This document shows, in pieces, positions 54,795 to 64,000 of a DNA stretch of 64,000 nt. Position 1 is the stretch's first letter; each line of letters opens with the position of its first letter. The stretch lies in NCBI GenBank assembly GCA_949130495.1, contig OX422210.1, forward strand, positions 501,681,760 through 501,745,759. The letters are read 5' to 3'. The translations under genes were made by a program, and so were the position numbers. Below the pieces are notes generated by a model, which had not been told where the DNA came from, ran no database searches, and saw nothing but the letters and a program-made list of their open reading frames with translations. Origin of the DNA: Sambucus nigra (Eukaryota; Streptophyta; Magnoliopsida; Dipsacales; Adoxaceae).

Positions 54795-57700
54795 TATCTC
54801 AAATGTCACAACATAAGAGAAGAAATCGTAAGAGAAAAAGGGGGTTCTAATGATAGCTTACAGGTTGGGGGGTTGGTTTACTGGTGTAAAACAAGATAAA
54901 CAAATAACTAAGACCAAAGTTTAATAGTGGCCAAACTAAGTTAATATATTTATAGTAAGTTGCAAACTCAATCAAATGGTTTAATGGTTAAAAAACATTT
55001 GCAGAATACAAATGCCTAATCTATCAAAGAGAGTACACTGACTCTAAAAAACCTCTGCTCTAAATTGTTAAAATTAGGGCATGAATGTGACATAGTAGAA
55101 ACTCTGCAACAAATGCAAAAAATGAACTTTATAAAGAAGGAAGAGAGAAACAAGAACAATTTGGAGAGTGAAGATCTGTAACTCCCTACTTACTTATGAT
55201 CCTTAACTATAGGGCTTAGTGTAATTCAATTGGATATAAGGTGTCTTTAAGATACAAAAGAGATTTCCATTCTATTGCAATTGATGAGAGCACGTATATG
55301 TGTGTGTGTGTGTGTGTGCGTGTGTATAACATCAAAGTTATACAAATAATACATAAAAAATAAAAACTGAACTGAAAAAATAAAACAAAAAATAAATTTA
55401 CCACTGCAAGAGGCGGTGCACATGTGGAGAGACACGGGTGGAATGAGGTCCTCTGCTATAGTAAATAATGGCGACACGCAGCACGGGAGGTCCTTTGCTA
55501 CAGGAAATAGGGGTGGCGCGTAGCACATGAGGTTTTCTCTTTAACGTCTACATACACAAACATTATCTGCAACCAGAATATGCTATTAGAAGAGATCATA
55601 ATAGCAAAAATGAGAAGAATCAACACAGTAGCTTCAAGATATGAGAAACCGAATAGGTTTCGGTGTGTGATAATTGATTTAAATTAAATTCGCAAGTTTC
55701 CAAGAACCCTTATTTAATTAGCGTATACTTTTACACCAAATAAAATCAACCCTTAAACATGCATCTAAATCAACCCATCAAATATAAAGCATGCGACACA
55801 AAGTTAAGGAAAAATCCTCGAAGGGCAAAAACTTTTATTTCTAGAACTTTAAAGAATTTACAAGACCATTGACTTACATACAACCTGATAATCGCCCACA
55901 AGTGTAACGCACGGTGTCTTCGGTAAACCTTCAAAGCAACGGCTAGAAACAGTGTGACACAGAAATACCCGCAGGTGTCGGTTCCTATGTCGGCGGCTGG
56001 AAGTTTCCCTTTCCAGGAAGGCAGCAATCAAGAAGAGAACGGCTTCTCCACAAGGGTTGAACAAACTCAAAGTTGTGTTCTTGGGTTACCAAAAAGATTC
56101 ACAAAGGATTTGTAAATTGTGTGAATCAAAAACCTAGAGTCTTGGGCTCAATAGGTGAAGACTTAGAGTATTTAGGACTCTGAAAATCGTCTTAAAAAGT
56201 CTTGGAAAACAACTCCCCATAGTGGGTTTTAAATAAGAAAACTTTGAGCCTAAAAAATCTCTAATAGATCTGGCAGAATTTATCCGAGGCGGACCGGTCC
56301 GGCTTGGGGGCGGATCGGTCCGATTGACCGGATCGGTTCTTTTATTCCAGGCTTCATCGATTCGCTTGCGGTCTGGGGTATACAGGCCTTCAGCAAACGG
56401 ATCGGTCCGGGTCTGAGGCGGACCGGTCCGGTTAGCCGGATCGGTTCTTTTATTACAGGCGGACCGTTCCGGTCTGTCAGACTTTGATCCCTCTTCTTCT
56501 TTTGATATTCGAATCCGTTGATGAATGTATGACTCTTGAATTTCTTCAACGGTGTAACGGCGTGCGACATAATAAATTGTTAATGGACAAAAATGTCCGT
56601 ACAAATCTCCCCCTATGTCTATGCCGGTACATACATAAAAACAAAACATCCGAATTATCAAACAACTAAAAATGCCTATACAAATCTACCCTTCCATGAA
56701 CCCAAAACTGGAAAGATACAATTGAATAAGACTACAGCGTTTTCTCTTCAATTCTTTAGGAATCTCAACACTTTTCTCATCAGGGTGTGCAATCCAATGA
56801 TAATCCATGTAGTACCTACACACATGAGACAAATCAAAATACCAAGTGACATATCGAGTTTGAAATGAGATAAACATATATACTAATTTATGAGCAAACT
56901 CAAACTTTCAAATCTCCCCCATAATAAGATAATTCTTTCTCCCCCTTTTTATGATGTCTCCAAATAGACAAATAAGAAGAATGAATCAAACAAGCAAAAT
57001 CGGGGTGTCACGGTATACAAATCAAGGCATCAATCAAATTGCAAACGTGCTCTTACAAGGAGATGCTCAAAAAAAATCTTCACAAACTATTTTTGAATTT
57101 TTCAAATTTTTCGTACAAAAAAGAAGATACCAATTTGAACAAATATGATACAAAAATCACACCATGGATTTCGACTTAAACAACCAAGTCATGGAAATGG
57201 AATGAATGGGTGTGAACGCATTCGATAGGTAAATCAACTCAATCAATCATATGTGCACGATGCATATGTGTACCCCTAACGAATGAACATCAAAAGTATC
57301 CTTAGGTGAAAAGATTGTTGAATTTAGATGACATCATCTTATGCAAATCAACAAATCAAAGTCAAAATGATTTCCACACCAATAACGTCCAAAACTATGT
57401 AGCGCATTTTCAAGCATTTCAAGGACGTGCAAACCCGTTTTAAATTCTCCAACCAAACTCCCTCATATATATTTTCTTTTAGAGGTAATCTTAATTCTTA
57501 AACATTGGAGAACTGGTGCAAAAAAATCTAAATGGCCCATAATTGGCATGGATTTCTTTTTATTGCCTTCAAATTTTTTTCGGTCTCTTTTAAACCTCTT
57601 TGGACCCCGGGTAATAAAATTCCTCAATTTCTTAGGTCCAATTTAAACGGTGGCTTAATCACAAAGGATAAAAAATAATCTTTCGTAGCCCTTCACCGTT

Positions 57701-57992
57701 TTTAAATAAATCACACAAACTCACAAAAAGGTTCTAATATGCACAATTTCCTTATAAAAATTTATCGTGCTTGGTTCGTTTTAAGGACAGGATTGAAGTG
57801 AAAACACCCAACCAACATGTGATAAGACAAGCAAAATAATCAAGAAAATTTTTATAAGCAAAATAACCATTTGATTGAGTTTGCAACTTACTATAAATAT
57901 ATTAACTTAGTTTGGCCACTATTAAACTTTGGTCTTAGTTATTTGTTTATCTTGTTTTACACCAGTAAACCAACCCCCCAACCTGTAAGCTA
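54795..57992. repeat. Array unit 3
   Basis: Closest to unit 2 (see the shared variants listed there). It has a slightly longer (GT)n tract at 55298-55323 and a private CGGTCTCT at 57581. Confidence 0.92.
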
Positions 57993-60900
57993 TATCTCAA
58001 ATGTCACAACATAAGAGAAGAAATCGTAAGAGAAAAAGGGGGTTCTAATGATAGCTTACAGGTTGGGGGGTTGGTTTACTGGTGTAAAACAAGATAAACA
58101 AATAACTAAGACCAAAGTTTAATAGTGGCCAAACTAAGTTAATATATTTATAGTAAGTTGCAAACTCAATCAAATGGTTTAATGGTTAAAAAACATTTGC
58201 AGAATACAAATGCCTAATCTATCAAAGAGAGTACACTGACTCTAAAAAACCTCTGCTCTAAATTGTTAAAATTAGGGCATGAATGTGACATAGTAGAAAC
58301 TCTGCAACAAATGCAAAAAATGAACTTTATAAAGAAGGAAGAGAGAAACAAGAACAATTTGGAGAGTGAAGATCTGTAACTCCCTACTTACTTATGATCC
58401 TTAACTACAGGGCTTAGTGTAATTCAATTGGATATAAGGTGTCTTTAAGATACAAAAGAGATTTCCATTCTATTGCAATTGATGAGAGCACTTATATGTG
58501 TGTGTGTGTGTGTGCGTGTGTATAACATCAAAGTTATACAAATAATACATAAAAAATAAAAACTGAACTGAAAAAATAAAACAAAAAATAAATTTACCAC
58601 TGCAAGAGGCGGTGCACATGTGGAGAGACACGGGTGGAATGAGGTCCTCTGCTATAGTAAATAGGGGCGACACGCAGCACGGGAGGTCCTTTGCTACAGG
58701 AAATAGGGGTGGCGCGTAGCACATGAGGTTTTCTCTTTAACGTCTACATACACAAACATTATCTGCAACCAGAATATGCTATTAGAAGAGATCATAATAG
58801 CAAAAATGAGAAGAATCAACACAGTAGCTTCAAGATATGAGAAACCGAATAGGTTTCGGTGTGTGATAATTGATTTAAATTAAATTCGCAAGTTTCCAAG
58901 AACCCTTATTTAATTAGCGTATACTTTTACACCAAATAAAATCAACCCTTAAACATGCATCTAAATCAACCCATCAAATATAAAGCATGCGACACAAAGT
59001 TAAGGAAAAATCCTCGAAGGGCAAAAACTTTTATTTCTAGAACTTTAAAGAATTTACAAGACCATTGACTTACATACAACCTGATAATCGCCCACAAGTG
59101 TAACGCACGGTGTCTTCGGTAAACCTTCAAAGCAACGGCTAGAAACAGTGTGACACAGAAATACCCGCAGGTGTCGGTTCCTATGTCGGCGGCTGGAAGT
59201 TTCCCTTTCCAGGAGGGCAGCAATCAAGAAGAGAACGGCTTCTCCACAAGGGTTGAACAAACTCAAAGTTGTGTTCTTGGGTTACCAAAAAGATTCACAA
59301 AGGATTTGTAAATTGTGTGAATCAAAAACCTAGAGTCTTGGGCTCAATAGGTGAAGACTTAGAGTATTTAGGACTCTGAAAATCGTCTTAAAAAGTCTTG
59401 GAAAACAACTCCCCATAGTGGGTTTTAAATAAGAAAACTTTGAGCCTAAAAAATCTCTAATAGATCTGGCAGAATTTATCCGAGGCGGACCGGTCCGGCT
59501 TGGGGGCGGATCGGTCCGATTGACCGGATCGGTCCGATTGACCGGATCGGTTCTTTTATTCCAGGCTTCATCGATTCGCTTGCGGTCTGGGGTATACAGG
59601 CCTTCAGCAAACGGATCGGTCCGGGTCTGAGGCGGACCGGTCCGGTTAGCCGGATCGGTTCTTTTATTACAGGCGGACCGGTCCGGTCTGTCAGACTTTG
59701 ATCCCTCTTCTTCTTTTGATATTCGAATCCGTTGATGAATGTATGAATCTTGAATTTCTTCAACGGTGTAACGGCGTGCGACATAATAAATTGTTAATGG
59801 ACAAAAATGTCCGTACAAATCTCCCCCTATGTCTATGCCGGTACATACATAAAAACAAAACATCCGAATTATCAAACAACTAAAAATGCATATACAAATC
59901 TACCCTTCCATGAACCCAAAACTGGAAAGATACAATTGAATAAGACTACAACGTTTTCTCTTCAATTCTTCAGGAATCTCAACACTTTTCTCATCAGGGT
60001 GTGCAATCCAATGATAATCCATGTAGTACCTACACACATGAGACAAATCAAAATACCAAGTGACATATCGAGTTTGAAATGAGATAAACATATATACTAA
60101 TTTATGAGCAAACTCAAACTTTCAAATCTCCCTCATAATAAGATAATTCTTTCTCCCCCTTTTTATGATGTCTCCAAATAGACAAATAAGAAGAATGAAT
60201 CAAACAAGCAAAATCGGGGTGTCACGGTATACAAATCAAGGCATCAATCAAATTGCAAACGTGCTCTTGCAAGGAGATGCTCAAAAAAAATCTTCACAAA
60301 CTATTTTTGAATTTTTCAAATTTTTCGTACAAAAATGAAGATACCAATTTGAACAAATATGATACAAAAATCACACCATGGATTTCGACTTAAACAACCA
60401 AGTCATGGAAATGGAATGAATGGGTGTGAACGCATTCGATAGGTAAATCAACTCAATCAATCATATGTGCACGATGCATATGTGTACCCTTAACGAATGA
60501 ACATCAAAAGTATCCTTAGCTGAAAAGATTGTTGAATTTAGATGACATCATCTTATGCAAATCAACAAATCAAAGTCAAAATGATTTCCACACCAATAAC
60601 GTCCAAAACTATGTAGCGCATTTTCAAGCATTTCAAGGACGTGCAAACCCGTTTTAAATTCTCCAACCAAACTCCCTCATATATATTTTCTTTTAGAGGT
60701 AATCTAAATTCTTAAACATTGGATAACTGGTGCAAAAAAATCTAAATGGCCCATAATTGGCATGGATTTCTTTTTATTGCCTTCAAATTTTTTTCGGGCT
60801 CTTTTAAACCTCTTTGGACCCCGGGTAATAAAATTCCTCAATTTCTTAGGTCCAATTTAAACGGCGGCTTAATCACAAAGGATAAAAAATAATCTTTCGT

Positions 60901-61206
60901 AGCCCTTCACCGTTTTCAAATAAATCACACAAACTCACAAAAAGGTTCTAATATGCACAATTTCCTTATAAAAATTTATCGTGCTTGGTTCGTTTTAAGG
61001 ACAGGATTGAAGTGAAAACACCCAACCAACATGTGATAAGACAAGCAAAATAATCAAGAAAATTTTTATAAGAAAAATAACCATTTGATTGAGTTTGCAA
61101 CTTACTATAAATATATTAACTTAGTTTGGCCACTATTAAACTATGGTCTTTGTTATTTGTTTATCTTGTTTTACACCAGTAAACCAACCCCCCAACCTGT
61201 AAGCTA
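57993..61206. repeat. Array unit 4
   Basis: Carries an extra 18-bp copy of GGTCCGATTGACCGGATC within the LTR palindrome cluster at 59521-59550. It also carries several private changes near 60325-60550 and 60723, and shares CTTCAGGAATC with unit 5. Confidence 0.92.
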
Positions 61207-64000
61207 TATCTCAAATGTCACAACATAAGAGAAGAAATCGTAAGAGAAAAAGGGGGTTCTAATGATAGCTTACAGGTTGGGGGGTTGGTTTACTGGTGTA
61301 AAACAAGATAAACAAATAACTAAGACCAAAGTTTAATAGTGGCCAAACTAAGTTAATATATTTATAGTAAGTTGCAAACTCAATCAAATGGTTTAATGGT
61401 TAAAAAACATTTGCAGAATACAAATGCCTAATCTATCAAAGAGAGTACACTGACTCTAAAAAACCTCTGCTCTAAATTGTTAAAATAAGGGCATGAATGT
61501 GACATAGTAGAAACTCTGCAACAAATGCAAAAAATGAACTTTATAAAGAAGGAAGAGAGAAACAAGAACAATTTGGAGAGTGAAGATCTGTAACTCCCTA
61601 CTTACTTATGATCCTTAACTACAGGGCTTAGTGTAATTCAATTGGATATAAGGTGTCTTTAAGATACAAAAGAGATTTCCATTCTATTGCAATTGATGAG
61701 AGCACTTATATGTGTGTGTGTGTGTGTGTGTGTGCGTGTGTATAACATCAAAGTTATACAAATAATACATAAAAAATAAAAACTGAACTGAAAAAATAAA
61801 ACAAAAAATAAATTTACCACTGCAAGAGGCGGTGCACATGTGGAGAGACACGGGTGGAATGAGGTCCTCTGCTATAGTAAATAGGGGCGACACGCAGCAC
61901 GGGAGGTCCTTTGCTACAGGAAATAGGGGTGGCGCGTAGCACATGAGGTTTTCTCTTTAACGTCTACATACACAAACATTATCTGCAACCAGAATATGCT
62001 ATTAGAAGAGATCATAATAGCAAAAATGAGAAGAATCAACACAGTAGCTTCAAGATATGAGAAACCGAATAGGTTTCGGTGTGTGATAATTGATTTAAAT
62101 TAAATTCGCAAGTTTCCAAGAACCCTTATTTAATTAGCGTATACTTTTACACCAAATAAAATCAACCCTTAAACATGCATCTAAATCAACCCGTCAAATA
62201 TAAAGCATGCGACACAAAGTTAAGGAAAAATCCTCGAAGAGCAAAAACTTTTATTTCTAGAACTTTAAAGAATTTACAAGACCATTGAGTTACATACAAC
62301 CTGATAATCGCCCACAAGTGTAACGCACGGTGTCTTCGGTAAACCTTCAAAGCAACGGCTAGAAACAGTGTGACACAGAAATACCCGCAGGTGTCGGTTC
62401 CTATGTCGGCGGCTGGAAGTTTCCCTTTCCAGGAGGGCAGCAATCAAGAAGAGAACGGCTTCTCCACAAGGGTTGAACAAACTCAAAGTTGTGTTCTTGG
62501 GTTACCAAAAAGATTCACAAAGGATTTGTAAATTGTGTGAATCAAAAACCAAGAGTCTTGGGCTCAATAGGTGAAGACTTAGAGTATTTAGGACTCTGAA
62601 AATCGTCTTAAAAAGTCTTGGAAAACAACTCCCCATAGTGGGTTTTAAATAAGAAAACTTTGAGCCTAAAAAATCTCTAATAGATCTGGCAGAATTTATC
62701 CGAGGCGGACCGGTCCGGTTTGGGGGCGGATCGATCCGATTGACCGGATCGGTTCTTTTATTCCAGGCTTCATCGATTCGCTTGCGGTCTGGGGTATACA
62801 GGCCTTCAGCAAACGGATCGGTCCGGGTCTGAGGCGGACCGGTCCGGTTAGCCGGATCGATTCTTTTATTACAGGCGGACCGGTCCGGTCTGTCAGACTT
62901 TGATCCCTCTTCTTCTTTTGATATTCGAATCCGTTGATGAATGTATGAATCTTGAATTTCTTCAACGGTGTAACGGCGTGCGACATAATAAATTGTTAAT
63001 GGACAAAAAAGTCCGTACAAATCTCCCCCTATGTCTATGACGGTACATACATAAAAACAAAACATCCGAATTATCAAACAACTAAAAATGCCTATACAAA
63101 TCTACCCTTCCATGAACCCAAAACTGGAAAGATACAATTGAATAAGACTACAGCGTTTTCTCTTCAATTCTTCAGGAATCTCAACACTTTTCTCATCAGG
63201 GTGTGCAATCCAATGATAATCCATGTAGTACCTACACACATGAGACAAATCAAAATACCAAGTGACATATCGAGTTTGAAATGAGATAAACATATATACT
63301 AATTTATGAGCAAACTCAAACTTTCAAATCTCCCCCATAATAAGATAATTCTTTCTCCCCCTTTTTATGATGTCTCCAAATAGACAAATAAGAAGAATGA
63401 ATCAAACAAGCAAAATCGGGGTGTCACGGTATACAAATCAAGGCATCAATCAAATTGCAAACGTGCTCTTGCAAGGAGATGCTCAAAAAAAATCTTCACA
63501 AACTATTTTTGAATTTTTCAAATTTTTCATACAAAAAAGAAGATACCAATTTGAACAAATATGATACAAAAATCACACCATGGATTTCGACTTAAACAAC
63601 CAAGTCATGGAAATGGAATGAATGGGTGTGAACGCATTCGATAGGTAAATCAACTCAATCAATCATATGTGCACGATGCATATGTGTACCCCTAACGAAT
63701 GAACATCAAAAGTATCCTTAGGTGAAAAGATTGTTGAATTTAGATGACATCATCTTATGCAAATCAACAAATCAAAGTCAAAATGATTTCCACACCAATA
63801 ACGTCCAAAACTATGTAGCGCATTTTCAAGCATTTCAAGGATGTGCAAACCCGTTTTAAATTCTCCAACCAGACTCCCTCATATATATTTTCTTTTAGAG
63901 GTGATCTAAATTCTCAAACTTTGGAGAATTGGTGCGAAAACCTAAATGGCCCATAAATGGCATGAAAATATTTTTATTCCCTTTAAATTTTTCGGGCTCT
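61207..64000. repeat. Array unit 5, right end divergent
   Basis: Like the others up to about 63840, then it differs at many positions (for example near 63870-63990, with small indels) where units 1-4 agree with each other. The window ends before its expected tail. Confidence 0.85.

Larger units (their letters stand above)
48401..64000. repeat. Tandem array of a 3.2-kb unit, five copies
   Basis: The phrase TATCTCAAATGTCACAAC recurs at 48401, 51599, 54795, 57993 and 61207, giving unit lengths of 3198, 3196, 3198 and 3214 bp; the fifth copy runs off the window. Copies differ at only a few positions per kilobase, so amplification is recent. Each unit holds about 0.87 kb of flank-derived DNA with a (GT)n tract, a minus-strand Sirevirus 3' LTR, about 1.25 kb of Sirevirus 3' internal sequence, and a 128-bp inverted tail. 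The longer fourth unit is explained by an 18-bp duplication near 59521. Confidence 0.95.

Overview
The window is nuclear DNA from a flowering plant. It consists almost wholly of nested transposable elements: Ty3/Gypsy elements of the Tat and Athila lineages, Ty1/Copia elements of the Sirevirus lineage, one CACTA terminus and one Tourist-like MITE. The species cannot be named from the sequence. The only likely host coding sequence is one exon of an alcohol dehydrogenase-like gene near 47.1 kb. No rRNA, tRNA gene or CRISPR array was seen.

Layout. (1) 1-19757 is an old Tat-lineage element in minus orientation: pol relic 19757-15121, a 3' repeat region, and an accessory gene running antisense to pol (plus strand) that carries a 39-nt mini-exon array at 80-1202. 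Into that accessory gene a second, complete Tat element inserted at 1374-13331 (target duplication CTGGT). It has gag, protease, RT/RNase H, a second RNase H, integrase, a minisatellite, and its own antisense accessory gene of three or four exons at 12363-8692. A 1660-bp solo LTR (15831-17490, GTACT duplication) interrupts the older pol. (2) 19758-25764 is a Sirevirus (Copia) gag relic, split by a minus-strand Gypsy element with a large internal deletion (20008-22509) and then rearranged by an inverted duplication. (3) 25765 is a CACTA terminus with palindromic subterminal repeats, followed by a satellite-like array of about 165-bp units (26561-28935) with a four-unit higher-order period.

(4) 29115-46596 is a 17.5-kb Athila element bounded by a perfect CATAA duplication. 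Both of its LTRs carry a Sirevirus insertion at the same site: a gag-only Sirevirus copy in the left LTR and a solo LTR in the right LTR. Its gag-pol is full in content but broken by stops. (5) 46597-48400 is low-copy-looking flank with the dehydrogenase exon. (6) 48401 to the window end is a tandem array of a 3.2-kb unit, in five copies. Each unit combines about 0.87 kb of flank, a minus-strand Sirevirus 3' LTR with adjoining 3' internal sequence, and a 128-bp inverted tail that makes a palindrome at every junction.

How it works together. No element here is clearly autonomous now. The most unusual parts are the multi-exon antisense accessory gene with its own TATA-like box and CT-rich leader, the 39-nt mini-exon array in the older relative, the insertion shared by both Athila LTRs, and the palindrome-jointed 3.2-kb amplification. 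All coordinates and comparisons were made by eye.
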